Part shown: in pieces, positions 10,452 through 21,745 of the stretch
Position numbering within the stretch: the stretch's first letter is position 1
Layout: each line of letters starts with the position of its first letter
NCBI GenBank assembly: GCA_026315105.1
Contig: CM048750.1
Coordinates: 107,353,297 to 107,417,296 of the forward strand
Direction: 5' to 3'
Origin: Locusta migratoria
Taxonomy: Eukaryota; Arthropoda; Insecta; Orthoptera; Acrididae
Length of the DNA stretch: 64,000 bases
The notes under the pieces: generated by a model
What the model was told of the DNA's origin: nothing
The model's input: only the letters and a program-made list of their open reading frames with translations
The model's database searches: none
Position numbers and translations under genes: made by a program

Positions 10452-10635
10452 AAATGTTTATAAATATATCGGACCAAACTGCGTGGTCATCACTCCGTAG
10501 CTTACAAACTACTTAAACCAAGGTAAACTAACCTAAGGACAACACACACACCCATGCCGCAGGGAGGACACCAACCACCGACGGCGAGCAACCGCGCGCT
10601 CCACAGCGAGGTGCTTTAGACCGGTCTACTTCACC
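10452..10635 (-). mobile_element. SINE family B
   Basis: Reverse-oriented tRNA-derived SINE. The head lies near 10.6 kb (GCGAGCAACCGCGCGCT on plus, the anticodon arm of the family). The body has AGGACAACACACACACC and GTGGTCATCA on the plus strand. The head is mutated relative to the copies at 46.0 and 50.2 kb. Confidence 0.85.
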
Positions 10636-10831
10636 ACGACGAAGCGTCGCTAAAAGAGCCATTTACACATAGTCATCCGTCTTAACCGAACAAAAAAGGA
10701 CCAAGATAAAGTCAGCGATTAGTAGATTTTCCCAATATCACCTGACATTTCCCCCTTAATGTTGAGGACTCAGAATCAGTGCATATGCATAGCAGGATCA
10801 GACTCGTGGCTGGAAGACAGGGTCTGCTGCG

Positions 10832-11068
10832 AGCCATGGAGTTCTATTGCTGATGATGATGATCGTGTGGCATTTATGACCGTTAGACCACAACTGGGGT
10901 CGTGTTCGGCCTGCCTAATGCAAGTCTTGTTATCTGACGCCACTTCGGCGACTTGCGTGTCAATCATGATGGAATGATTATGAGAACGACACAACACTCC
11001 AACTCGACCGGGACTCGACCCCGGGCCCCCTACGTGGTAACCCACCACCTGTCCACTAGACTACGGAG
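10832..11068 (-). mobile_element. SINE family C (tRNA-derived), diverged
   Basis: On the minus strand the head reads GTAGTCTAGTGGACAGGTGG, with a B box GGGTCGAGTCCC. The body has AAGTCGCCGAAGTGGCGTC and AGACTTGCATTAGGC. The same body is found at 26.36 kb and, more loosely, at 17.7 and 27.6 kb, which supports calling it a family from this window alone. Confidence 0.7.
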
Positions 11069-11537
11069 GCGGACTCTATTGCAGAAGTAGGACGACGTTT
11101 GGATGTTTGCGTCAGGTGCGGTACGTGCTTGAGTTTTTCTTCTATGCGAGCTAATCCCGAGTTCCTGAGGTGGCACAGAGGCTTAGCGCTAGTGACTCTT
11201 AAACAGGAGGTTCAAGGTTGGAATCCCGGCTTTTGGCACAAATTTTCATATGTCCGTTTTGAATCATTTCAACATCTTCTGGCAGCAGAAACTAAGAAAC
11301 CCCCGTTAAAATATAAGAGGTTAAAATATGAAGAAAGTCAAAGTAAAAGGACATTATAGTGACAAAATCTGACTCAGACCCACTGTGATTAATGTTGGAT
11401 AAGATTATAGAACAACAAAGTAAATGAGATATCTAAATACTACTAATGATAAAGTAGGAACGTGGCCTAAAGCAGAAAAGTGAAATTGATAAAAAAAATG
11501 TCTTGGTTGCATAAAAGCAATGTTTCATTTATTTACA

Positions 11538-11573
11538 CATGACGCGTTTCGCCTTTTCTGGGCTTCATCAGAC
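11538..11573 (-). ncRNA. hammerhead-like ribozyme motif, left PLE end
   Basis: On the minus strand: CGT (stem I side), CTGATGA, one extra base, GCC...GGC hairpin (stem II), GAA, the palindrome ACGCGT (minimal stem III), C at the cleavage position, and ATG, which can pair with CGT including one wobble. The core is complete. The extra unpaired base before stem II and the 3-bp stem I weaken the case for activity. Confidence 0.45.
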
Positions 11574-11770
11574 GATTAAGAGTAAATTTATAAACTTGTT
11601 TAAAACACTGGAGTTAACTTATTTTTAAGTAAAATCTTCCACAAGAAAGAAATACTAGAAGTAGGGAAGCTGCAGGCTCATAAAACTGGAGATCACATGA
11701 CCACATTCGCGCTTTAGGGGCGGGCAAAGAGATCTTTCGCCGTTAGCCTTGGCGAATATCTACTACCAAC

Positions 11771-11801
11771 TTTCTCTCTCTCCCTCACTCTCTCTCTCTC
11801 T

Positions 11802-11866
<65 letters not shown>

Positions 11867-11995
11867 TCTATCGGACCAAACTGTGTGGTCATCAGTCCGT
11901 AGCTTACAAACTACCCATGTCCCAGGGAGGACTCGAACCTCCACAGCTCCGCAGCGAGACGCTTTATACCGCTCGGCTACTCCACCGCGGCTAAC
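11771..11995 (-). mobile_element. SINE family B with 59-nt A tail and (GA)n tract
   Basis: On the minus strand the head starts near 11995 (GCCGCGGTGGAGTAGCCGAGC), the B box GGTTCGAGTCC is intact and the body is shortened. A continuous A run follows (11805-11863 as T on the plus strand) and then a (GA)n tract to about 11771. The long uninterrupted homopolymer suggests a fairly recent insertion. Confidence 0.85.
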
Positions 11996-12000
11996 AAAAA

Positions 12001-12237
12001 ATGGTCAGTTAAAGGAATTCTCCTCCTCTGCCCAACATCTTAAATCTTCAGGCCATCTGCCCCCAAGCCTAGAAAATCTAAAAATCCTTCACTTGGCTAG
12101 TAAACGCAATAAATTAAATTTGTTGGAGGAATTTGAATTGCCCATACACATGTTCTTTACATCCCCGAACCTCTTAAATGACCAACTTCTGTGGAAACAT
12201 ACATTTTTCGACATAATGATGGGCATCTTCCGTTAAC
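12001..12237 (+). pseudogene. PLE ORF C-terminal remnant (after the GIY-YIG domain)
   Basis: About 78 codons are open up to a TAA: SSSAQHLKSSGHLPP, LENLKILHLASKRNKLNLLE and LLWKHTFFDIMMGIFR. It aligns with the end of the PLE protein at 48.5 kb (SAFSEHLKRSKHIQPP, LQVLHIAPKGKKLSLLEELE, TFYDIMLSIFF). The reverse transcriptase and most of the GIY-YIG endonuclease are missing, apparently displaced where the SINE ends at 11.99 kb. Confidence 0.8.
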
Positions 12238-12346
12238 GGCTGCCACCCACAGTAAATAGTTTACATTACTTACTGAGTACTGTAGCTGTTCTCGCATACA
12301 AGCGTGCCATTTACGAGCCTTTTGCACGCCTCCGGGGACTCAAGGT

Positions 12347-12540
12347 GGCCGGCCACGGCGGCCGAGGGGACTGAGGCGCGTCAGTCACGGTCTGCACGGC
12401 CACTACGGTCGGGGGTTCGACTCCCCCCTCGGGCATGGATATTTGTGCCGTCTGTAGTCTTAGCTAGTTCATAAGTAGTTTGTAAGTTTAGTGACTAATG
12501 ACCCCGTATTTAAGTCCCATTATACAAACATTTGATTTGA
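12347..12540 (+). mobile_element. SINE family A inside the PLE remnant
   Basis: Complete head with A box (GCGGCCGAGGGGACTG) and B box (GGGGGTTCGACTCCC), body ending ACAAACATTTGATTTGAAC. It sits in the 3' untranslated part of the PLE between the ORF remnant and the hammerhead-like end, so it is younger than that element. Confidence 0.9.
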
Positions 12541-12929
12541 ACTCGGAGGTGAACAGTCACTAGCGAGCGCATAAACAGGCCGCAGCGGCTCCTTCGAAAA
12601 GATAAGTTAGGTTCGACTTTACCATTCACTTCGCTATCCCCCACTCTCAAGTAACAGTTCCCACATGAATTTTAAAGTTCTGTTCTATTTGAATTTAATA
12701 ATTTGACGCCTTGCTACCTCAGTAATAATAAGTTTCATTCGTTAAGAATTTTATTTCAACCTTCACCCCCCCCCCCAACCCCCACGCCAACGCGTGAATG
12801 TGGTCATGTGGCCTGTTGTTTTATCAGCCTACACCAGCAGTGGTTCCAGTATTTCTTGTTTAGGATAGACTTTACTCATTTTTAAATTAACTCTTGTCTA
12901 TTAAACAAGTTTGTAAATTTCCCCTTCAA

Positions 12930-12967
12930 CGTCTGATGACGCTCAGAAGAGGCGATACGCGTCATGT
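12930..12967 (+). ncRNA. hammerhead-like motif, right PLE end (damaged core)
   Basis: Mirror copy of the 11.54 kb motif: CGT, CTGATGA, an extra base, GC...GC hairpin, then GAT where GAA is required, ACGCGT, C, ATG. The A-to-T change hits an invariant core adenosine, so this copy should be inactive. Its main value is in confirming the family's structure. Confidence 0.4.
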
Positions 12968-13018
12968 GTAAATAAGTGAAACATCGCCTTTGTGCGGCCA
13001 AGACTTATTTTATTTTCA

Positions 13019-13332
13019 GAATAAAACTTTCCACTCTGCAGCGGAGTTTGCGCTGATATGAAAATTCCTGGCAGATTAACATTGCGTGCTGGAACCTGGA
13101 ATGGAACCTGGGACCTTTGCCTTTCGCGGGCAAGCGCTCTACCGACTGAGCTATCCCGACACGACCCACCGATTCCGCCACACAACTTTACTTCCGCCAG
13201 TACCTCGCATCCTATTTTTCAAACTTCACAGAAGCTCTCCTGCGAAACATGCAAGACTAGCACTCCTGTAAGAAAGGATATGGTGGAGACATGGCTTAGC
13301 CACAGCCTAGGGATGTTTCCAGAATGAAACTT
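13019..13332 (-). repeat. tRNA-derived repeat containing a complete tRNA-like cloverleaf
   Basis: On the minus strand, about 13160-13083 reads as a tRNA: GTCGGGATAGCTCAG (A box), GGTAGAGCGCTTGCC, anticodon stem TTGCC/GGCAA with loop CGCGAAA, and AGGTTCCATTCC (B box, slightly mutated). U33 is replaced by G, so it is not a functional tRNA. The flanks (AAACTTTCCACTCTGCAGCGGAG on one side, GGATGTTTCCAGAATGAAAC on the other) match a repeat I recall as abundant in locust DNA. That recall needs checking. Confidence 0.65.
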
Positions 13333-16039
13333 TTTATTTTATTTTATTTTTCTTTATCAAGATACATATTACGGTTCCTGTTCCAGCGCCATACAAATAT
13401 GAAGTGGAGTGATTTTAAACACGGAAAAGTGAAATAAAAGTGTCCTGTGTTGGCATGTCTGGCAGTGTGTGTGTCTCGAGGTTATAAGAGGTCAATTACG
13501 CTCAACTGCCAAACGGCATGGTAAACTCTGTAACTAGATTACAGTGCTTACAGCGCAGTCAATAAGATGTTATAAGGTCAGAAAATCCTGGTATTCTCTA
13601 CTGTAATCCAAACGCATTTTGTATATGAATGACTAACAATAATTATCAGTATAACATTTTCGGTGTTGTACGATATAGAACTGTGCACTAGTGCATCCCT
13701 TTTGTTGTATGTTGCTGCTGTCATGTATGTACCCTAGAAAATCCCGTTTGTTTGGACAAATGCAGTGTACGATACCCATTTTCACTAAACCTTTTCTTTC
13801 ATGTATAATTAGAAAATTATTCATAAAACATAAACGATAAGACTGTGCAAGGTATTTTATGAAAATTTTCGTAAAAAGTTTGTTTATAGAGATTATAACA
13901 CCCACATTACGTAACTATGAAATTTTGACATAAATTTCGTCACTAACAGTTTCAGACACATATTGAATAGTATTAAGTATTATGTCACAATCTGCTTAAC
14001 TTGATGTTAATTTTTTCATTGTAAATTCGGACATATAAAAATTATAAACTAACATTTGTACTGCTGTAATCGTAAAATACTTATGTTCACATTATTGTTT
14101 TGCTTCGCCATAAAAAGCTTTTAATATAATTGTAATGATTTTATATTTAAAAATTTCATATAATATTGTACCACATTTACACATTTCATAAAACTGAATT
14201 TAACCATAACCGTGTTCTAGAATGTTCTCGAAAATGTAATGTGTATTAATACGCGCGATTTGGCGCGAACACAGTCTTAAAGCATTATGAAGTGAGTCCA
14301 GAAGTCAGTCATTCTGTTTAATAAATGACTTTGTGCATAAACATGCCCACATTATTTTATCATACAACTATGAGCTCAAAGTCCTGATATTTTCATGATG
14401 ATTTAATGGCAGGCGAGCTACGAAATCTACAAGATCTTTGAACGACCAAGAAAAACAAGGTGAATACTTAATGTGTAGTGCATAAATGCGCCACACTGCA
14501 GATGCTTATCACTGATTGAAATTGGATGTCAGAGGATGATATGTTGTGATTATTGACAACACTAAAGGAAGGAAAATTAATTCAGCTTCGTAATTTTCAA
14601 GCAACGGACAGGTTTTTTTTTTTTTTTTTTTCATTTTTTTATTCTTTGTCTTCTACTAGAATCTGCATCTGCTACGCATCTTACACTTGTGAGAGTCTGT
14701 GTTTCCAGCAAACAGAATACCACTCGTTTCCAAGATTTCTTTGCTTTATTTACGGCAACTGCCACCCTAGTTCCTTTTTTTTCAGACTCATGGAGGCAGC
14801 AGTTTTCGGAATGAAACAGCGAGACTAGGCAGTGGCCGAGAGGATTCCAAAGCGACAAAGCCCCGCCCACAACGCGATGTCAGTGAACTCGGCGCTGCGG
14901 GCAATGTCCCTAATTTCGCCGTCTCCTTTTCACTCAAGTTGTGTGCACATGCGGCGGCGTTACAAACGCGTTTTAACGAACTGCACGTAATGGAGTACAA
15001 ATTTCCAGACGCAAAAAGTCCCATTCTATAAGGCACATTACACTTCCAGATTTTTCAATTTCGTATGTCTCAGGACACTCATGTTAGCTGAGAACAATTA
15101 ATTTCGACAGTGCTTATATTTGAAAGGCCAATGGAAGTGCCCATTGTATTACACTAAGATAATTTGCATTACTTGTGAAAATAATTTCGCAGCGCTCAGA
15201 CATAAAATCAGGGATCTGTTTTTAGAGCCCCTGCGTTCTATGAACGAGTCCCATTACCACAGCACTAACTATACTCAGGAACTCTTAAGAACTGCCCTCG
15301 TTTCCGTGTTACCCTCACGTTCTGCCATTGTTGTATTTCATATAAAAATCAATGTATTGTATTGCTTAAAAAAAGTAAAGCATTCACAAAAATGTCCAAT
15401 TATATGCCATTCCTATGTAAACCCATATCGTTGATGTGTGAGTGATTTACACGGCTCTGTAATCTGTAGAACGCCCCCGTCGTTGCATTCACCATGTCAA
15501 AGCTAACCCTCCCCACCCTCCCCCCTTGTTGAGAAGTTGATACCAGTCATCTTCCGCGTGTCACATAGTAAAGCAAGAAGCGAAGCCTTTCAGACACGTT
15601 AAATAGCCTCTCTACCAACTGAATGCATTTCACAGAGGATGTGTCGTGGTATTGCGTAAAGTGGTAAGGTCATATCGAGCAATTAGATATCTGTGCCATT
15701 AAGATGTCACAGTGCGGTGATGTTGGAATCAATGGGTACAGTACAGAACCACAATCGGAAGTAGTGTTTTTGTATTTTTCCCTTATAGACAGAGCCAGAT
15801 TATCCATATGTCATGAAAACCCACATAGCACACATCAAAAATATGCACCTAAAAATGGAGATGTAAACCTCCGAAACGCGGTGTGATAAGAAGTGAAATA
15901 AAAGTTACTGCTTAACATAAGTGTTTCAATCAATATCACTATCAGTCACGGTAAACTCAAACTAAACTGTTTTCGTTTAAATAGTACCTTGTGTTTGAAC
16001 ACATGACTTGTCATCCTTTCCCTTCTTCTTCTGAATGTT
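13333..16039. other. unassigned AT-rich sequence
   Basis: I see no gene, repeat end or tRNA-like head in this 2.7-kb stretch. There is a T run with one interruption at about 14612-14640 and a GC-richer patch at about 14840-14990 without domain content. Open frames here are short and featureless. Confidence 0.5.
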
Positions 16040-16187
16040 TTCCACGTTCCATACTTCACCTGGTCTATGGAACACTTGATCATTCGATACCTTATCAATC
16101 CACCCAATTTTCAACATTCTACTGAAGCACCACGATATAAATACTGTCCCTTCTTTTCCACTGTTTCACTTCCACACAAAGCTGATT
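16040..16187 (-). pseudogene. RTE-type LINE, C-terminal fragment (left half of a split copy)
   Basis: In the minus-strand frames one reads ALCGSETVEKK, then with a shift FSRMLKIGWIDKVSNDQV. This matches MCYKRMLKIGW-DRITNEEV of the RTE copy at 58.4 kb. It stops at 16187, next to the 10-bp duplication. The sequence just upstream of this protein segment is found at 29.2 kb, so these are two halves of one LINE separated by the 13-kb insertion. Confidence 0.7.
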
Positions 16188-16197
16188 TACAAACGTA
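16188..16197. repeat. left copy of 10-bp target-site duplication
   Basis: TACAAACGTA lies immediately before the left end of the long-inverted-repeat element. The right copy at 29197-29206 is TACATACGTA, a 9 of 10 match. Confidence 0.7.
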
Positions 16198-17109
16198 CTA
16201 CCATGCGCAAAAATATCAGAACGACAAGAATTGCGATTCGCCTGATGTGCATGCAACCCAACTAACGTGCGTGTCTTGCGGGTGCTCTACTCGCTCTGCG
16301 GTACTGTCGTTCGACTATTCAAAATGGATGCACTATAAACAACTGCTCTTTATGGCAATCATTCCAGTTGTAAATTAACAGGACGATTTTGCAAATAAGA
16401 GGAACATGTTATTAAGTTCTTAACGTTTATTAAATCCAATTTCTTACAATGACATATCTTAAGTATTATCACACTTATTACAGTCTGATATAACAAACTC
16501 CGTCACATAAAACATTAATTAATCTTTAAACAACATTTAATATTGTTACATACAACAGATTTTACTATAGTATCGGAAATCCTGAAGTCCTGTAGAAATT
16601 CGAAGTACTTTTGTTCTCTAAATCGTTTTCTCACAATTGCGAAACGTCGTTCCACTAGCGAGTGGATTTTTATTAACCGATTTTTGAACTAACCAGATAA
16701 TGAAAATTAAATTAACAGCAGCAAACGCACTATGGAAACTTCAATATTAACAGTGTATCACCAACATTTTCTCCGTATTCATACATGAACAAATATTTGT
16801 ACACATCTTTGAACTTGAATTGACATGACAAACACCTTGATCAGAAATCAACCCAACCACCTGTAGCCGTAGCTAACCAAGCAATGCATTCTTGTCTTAT
16901 AGATACCTGATTATGCCTATGATTGTCACAGCTGACGAAGCATAAAGATGTGTGAAAATTTTGAGATTTCCTCACAAATATCAGAACGCACAAATCAAAT
17001 CATATAAAATGCCAATTCTTAAAATATTTTTATTTATTTATTGATTTTTTACTGAACCAGGAACTTAATAATCACCGTTATGTCCCTAATCACAAGTGCC
17101 CAGACTCAG

Positions 17110-17277
17110 TTCTGTGTGGGATTTACATACGAGGCTGCTCCTGCCCGAGGTTCGAGTCCTTCCTCGATTAGGGGTGTGTGTGTTGTCCTTAGATTAGTTT
17201 AAGTAGTTCTAAGCCTAGGGACTGATGACCACAGTAGTTTGGTTCCATAGATTTACAAACATTTGATTTTGAGTTAC
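17110..17277 (+). mobile_element. SINE family B relic within the left arm
   Basis: The head is largely eroded (GGTTCGAGTCCTTCCTCG remains as B box) and the body GGGACTGATGACCACAG is present. The right arm has the corresponding relic at 28118-28305, so this insertion predates the arms' duplication or was copied between them. Confidence 0.7.
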
Positions 17278-17488
17278 ATACCCGGTATCTAAATGGAAGA
17301 CATATGTTAGTAGTGGAATTATTTCACAAGCAGCGGGTATTTGGATCTGTAATCAGGATATAAATACGTTATGCGTCACCGGGAATCGAACCCCGAACCT
17401 ACCGATGTCCTTTCTAAGCACTAATGGACGTTAAATCTCAAATGTTAACTCAACAGGACTGACGATGCGTGCGTTTCTGACTAGTAAT

Positions 17489-17685
17489 GCCGGCCGCGGT
17501 GGCCGAGGTGACTGAGGCGCTCCAGTCACGGTCAGCACGGCCACTACCGTCGGGGGTTCGAATCCCCCCTCGGGCATGGATATTTGTGCCATCCTAGTTC
17601 GTAAGTAGTTCACAAGTAGTTTGTAAGTTTAGGGACTGATGACCCCGTAGTTAAGTCCCATAAGCTTAACAAACATTTGAACATT
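17489..17685 (+). mobile_element. SINE family A, inserted only in the left arm
   Basis: Well-preserved copy with A box GGTGGCCGAGG and B box GGGGGTTCGAATCCC. It is flanked by TGACTAGTAA on both sides (17478-17487 and 17686-17695). In the right arm (about 27912-27932) the same locus runs through without the SINE, giving a natural empty site. Confidence 0.93.
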
Positions 17686-17741
17686 TGACTAGTAACAACG
17701 GCACCTATCATTGTCATAATAATAATAATAATAACTTTCGT

Positions 17742-18020
17742 ATGGCTCAGAGTTCTGGTGCACGTCATTCAGCTGTACGCCACTTCAGAGACATGCATGT
17801 CCCTATCCTGCCCCAATTATCCAACTGGGAAAGGCGACCTACAGTTTAACATGGAATTCAAACCATGTGTAGTTTACGACGACTCCTCACATTGTTGGGA
17901 CGTGAATGCTGGGTTAAAACACAGCTTGAAAAAATCGGTGATCTGACTAGGTTTCGAACCCGCGATCCTTCAGTTACCATTCAAGTGCTTTACCGCACGA
18001 CCACTGCAACACCCTGGTTT
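17742..18020 (-). mobile_element. SINE family C-like tRNA-derived repeat, left arm copy
   Basis: On the minus strand a tRNA-like head (GCAGTGGTCGTGCGGTAAAG, then GGGTTCGAAACC) is followed by a body containing CCAGTTGGATAATTGGGGCAGG-type sequence and GACATGCATGTCTCTGAAG. An (ATA)n microsatellite at 17719-17735 follows. It is shared with the right arm at 27.6 kb and related to the copy at 26.4 kb. Confidence 0.65.
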
Positions 18021-19180
18021 GCGTTCATAATGCACGAAAAGACATTAAAAAATTTTACTAGTAATCCAGTGTGCTCTATCTAGGGCGTCAAATGAAATTA
18101 TGAATATTTTGTGCTGGACCTGGATTCGAATCCATATACGTGTCTTTCGTGGAGACCTAGAGGAGTCGGCAGTCTCGGAGAAAGTAACGAAATTATTCAA
18201 CTATATGATTCCGAGAGGGTCGAGTGTGGTAAAAGAGGAGATCCGAATTGGAATCGTGCCTGTTAAAAATATACACCTATAGGGCGCAATCGAACGCACA
18301 CATGACAGATACGAACTACAACCGATCCTCCAGACCACTACGCCAATGTAACGGAAACCGCGCTTAGCATATCGACTAGACACAGTTAAGGCAATTTGGT
18401 ACTCAATGAAATGATCAACTATAAGCAAGCATCAGACACATAAATTATACTAGTCTCATGTTAAGACTTTTTATTCATTTTTGGAAGTAGTTGTCCAACC
18501 GCCAAGAAAATGTATTTCTGGACAAATTGATTTCAACATGGTTCGGCGACAGCTTTAACTCGAAGGAAATTGGTTTCTACACGCACGGAATCGGTAAACC
18601 ACCTGAACATTGTGAGTCACTTTCAGAGTATACGAGAGAATGCCGTCCTGGAAACAGCTAAATACCTTTTGACTGAGTAGTTTTCTTAAGAATTCCCTAT
18701 TGATTTTTAATCTGGATACCTGTAGCTCTGTCAGAGAAGAACTAAAAAATTTTGCTCTCACCACGTTTGGCATCGAAAGACGACAGCACGATCGTTTCGC
18801 AGCCGACTACGTTACCCGAAGGCTAGCGAAGACTGCCGGTATTTGGTTCTTCCTTACTGGCCGACTAGTTAGCATCCAGATCAAGCGTAACGTTTAAAAG
18901 AAGAGATTGATGCAATTTTCGCGTGGAACGAATTTCCTGGACTCAAAAATATGAATTAATAACTTTTTGTCACACCTTAAGTGAAAAATCACTCAGATTA
19001 TTGAATGGAAATGGCATGAAAAATCAAGTGAATTTATCAGCTTAATTCTGTGCTTACCAGGAAGTAACTCCCGCTTACATAGTTGCCAAACGTACTCTGC
19101 AATGTTGCCAATTCTCCATTAGACTAGCGACGGGCAGAATACGTTTGCTCGGCGTCTGTGTTCCTCGCGCTGCCTTAGCG

Positions 19181-19362
19181 CTGAGGAGACTAAGGCGCTC
19201 CAGTCACGGTCTGCACGGCCACTACGGTCGGGGGTTCGAATCCCCCCCTCGGGCATGGATATTTGTGCCGTCCTATTTCGTAATTTTTCATAAGTAGTTT
19301 GTAAGTTTAAGGACTGATGACCCTGTAGTTAAGTCCCAAAAACTTTACAAACATTTGAAATA
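19181..19362 (+). mobile_element. SINE family A, slightly 5' truncated
   Basis: It begins within the head (GAGGAGACTAAGGCGCTCC) and keeps the B box (GGGGGTTCGAATCCC), ending ACTTTACAAACATTTGAAA. It terminates the aligned part of the left arm. Confidence 0.85.
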
Positions 19363-20485
19363 TGGATTGCGTTTTAGATTAAGTCTTCGTTTTTCTACCA
19401 AATGCATTTCACATTTAAATTAACTCTGTTATAAAATCCACTGCAAAAATTACACGGTAAGTGCGCTACTTCTTAGTTACATATTGCATTCCGATTAATT
19501 CATGTGTATATGCAATGCGCACTAGCCACTTTCCACAAATTACTATGCATTTTTCTCGTACTATATGGTTACAAAGAAATTTGTCAAGTTAAATCGGAAC
19601 TTGTTAGGCTAAAGAAGAATTAAATTAAAAGGATAACTATCTTAACTTACGTGCCAAAATTAAAATATTCCAAGAAAAAATGTCGAAGTTTTGAATTGAC
19701 TTAATCAGCTCCAAATAAGCTTGGTTGCTATGCGGTTCCAGTATCGCTCACAAATTTTGCATTCCGTGTTCAAATCCAGTTGCTTTCACTATATGCGCTA
19801 AAAAGGCGTTTTTGAGACAAAGTGTTGATGTCTTTATCATACACTGAAACACTGCCTCACCGACGTAAATATTGAAAAGACAACCATCATGAAATTTGTA
19901 CTTTCACCAACTACGTTTGTAAACGACTTAAAATACAAAACTCTGGCGAGTTATATCGTGAACACCTGTTTCAAAAAGGTAAACATCAGTTCAATGATGT
20001 TTACACAATTATACTATGCACCTTTGGGGCTGCAGAGCATGATTCTTAATACTGGTTGTGAACTAATAGAATAATAAACTAATAGAATTATAATAACATC
20101 AAAGTAATCCTCCCAAAATTAAACGCACCAAATGACCTCTATCTGACTAGGATCTCTACGAGCGAGTATGAACCACATTTTATGCCTTTATCATTGCTAG
20201 GAAGATGCAAAAATCATATTTTCTAGATTTTTATGGATTTATTTGTACAGTTCGGCACTACGCAATATTTGTAGACCTTTTCCCAAAATACGAATGCACA
20301 GGCAATATATCACTGTTAGTAAATGTTACAACAGTAGGAGCACACCATGTGGGTTGAGTATACAGGCATCACATGACTCAAAAGAAGCGTTTTAGCTGGA
20401 TTTCAAATTATATTTGAATTCCATATCCGGTTGTGTTTAAAGAATACTGCAATTGACGAGGAAAACAAGTCATGTTACGAAATGT
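19363..20485. other. central unpaired region of the 13-kb element, part 1
   Basis: No transposase motif, long ORF or repeat was recognised. The longest open stretches are about 60 codons and featureless. If the element ever had its own gene, it is not detectable here. Confidence 0.5.
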
Positions 20486-20576
20486 TCAAATGTTTGTATA
20501 TATGGGACTGAACTTTCGTCGTTATCAGTCCCTAGGCTAAAAAACTACTTAAACTAACTTAAAGTAATGTAAGGAC

Positions 20577-20613
<37 letters not shown>

Positions 20614-20706
20614 ACATGCCCGAGGGGCGACGCGATTTCCGACGAGGAGCAACCGCGCGCTCCGCAGCAAGGCGCCTTAAAGCGCTCGGCCATTCCACCG
20701 CAGCTC
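20486..20706 (-). mobile_element. SINE family B with expanded (CA)n
   Basis: The head is at the right (GAGCAACCGCGCGCTCCGC on plus). The dinucleotide part of the body has expanded to a (CA)n tract at about 20579-20612. Body and head are otherwise well conserved. Confidence 0.88.
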
Positions 20707-20819
20707 ATGTAATGAGCATAAGATGACATGTTCACCCATTTAAGATGATTACCAGAGAACAGTCAAATACCCTGTTGCCCTTGAGAAAACATTTTCTTTC
20801 TGCATTCTGTCTACCATTC

Positions 20820-20851
20820 CCCCCCCCCCCCCCTCTCTCTCTCTCTCTCTC
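20820..20851. repeat. C homopolymer followed by (CT)n
   Basis: A run of C then CTCTCTCT inside a pyrimidine-rich region that continues to about 21000. Low-complexity sequence that creates a spurious open frame. Confidence 0.85.
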
Positions 20852-21596
20852 TTACGAACTGCCTATGTCTCTTCGCCCCTTCTACCTCCTCCAGCTCCTC
20901 CTCTTCCCTTTGTGTATCCCGCAATCCTGTCCGTCATATACTTACTTTCATCCTGTCATCCATATCTTCTTCCTTTCTCTCTCTCACCTTTCTGCCTCTC
21001 TTTACCTCGTCGTAGATTCTGGGAATTAAGGAAATAAAAACTTAAGGACGTCATAGGATTATGTGATAAGAAGGTGATGAAGAAGCTTCTCTTACAGATA
21101 AAGAAAGCGAAATAACGAATGCAGAAAGCAATGTTATTTACAGAATTTATTACTAAGATGTTTTGATTTCCACTGCTGACTAGATCGTAAAACTAGATGT
21201 TGTGACATTGTAGTTTAGCGTTGTACGAGTGTTACTGCAAATAAACCATTTAACCGAAACGACTATAGAATGTGATTTCACGAAACCTTACTACTTTTAC
21301 GTGTCATTTCTACTATAAAACCGGATCGGTACACAGGCCAGAAGTTGGTATTATTTTAAAATTTCGATTCAGTAATCATTATTGGATTTTCAGTGCTCGA
21401 TAGAAAGGCAACATCGCTCTTAACGGCAACGTGTAGAAATGACTTTTAATTTCGTATCATGTAAGTTTCTGTTGCCTCCAGGTATAATTAGTATTAAATT
21501 CGTTATTTCACTTTTTGTTTTCAACTATTTGAATTATGACTGCACAGTGATACAATGGCGAAAGTGTATAGTTTCCATGTCTGTTTGTCCTTCTGT

Positions 21597-21745
21597 TTTT
21601 CAAGTGATTTCCTTAAATTATTCTAGGCAAATGGCAACATGGCTCCTTTTCAAAAGCATAGCCAATTTCCTTCCACATTCTTAAAGAAACAATCCGAGCT
21701 TGTGCTCCATTTCAAATAATCACGACGTCGACAGGACATTAAATC
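21597..21745 (+). mobile_element. SINE family E tail relic
   Basis: The order AGTGATTTCC, AGGCAAATGG, CCAATTTCCTTCC, AATCCGAGCTTGTGCTCC, CGTCGACAGGACATTAAA matches, block by block, a second copy at 52.0-52.2 kb. The shared order in two unlinked places supports a dispersed repeat; no tRNA-like head is visible in this copy. Confidence 0.55.

Larger units (their letters stand above)
11493..13018 (+). mobile_element. decayed Penelope-like element with inverted termini
   Basis: The ends are inverted copies of each other. About 11493-11632 read on the minus strand aligns with about 12868-13018 on the plus strand, both containing ACGCGTCATGTGTAAATAA, the CTGATGA box and, further in, AAACAAGTTT. Between them only the C-terminal end of the ORF survives (about 12001-12235), and two SINEs have inserted. 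Inverted terminal copies are known for Penelope-like elements and are also seen at 33.0/35.2 kb here. Not autonomous. Confidence 0.75.
16198..19190 (+). repeat. left inverted arm of the 13-kb element
   Basis: It pairs with the right arm except for 18262-18640 (no partner seen) and a SINE at 17489-17685 absent from the other arm. It holds the older SINE relics at 17.1 and 17.7 kb, which are also in the right arm and so were part of the arm before it was copied. At about 19185 it is cut by a SINE, and homology does not resume after it. Confidence 0.75.

Noticed and set aside
14553..14828. Open frame with a phenylalanine run
   Set aside because: Produced by the T run near 14612-14640; the remainder has no domain.
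17340..17420. tRNA gene (GGGAATCGAACCCCG, B-box-like on the minus strand)
   Set aside because: No cloverleaf can be completed, and the same sequence is in the other inverted arm as part of the repeat.
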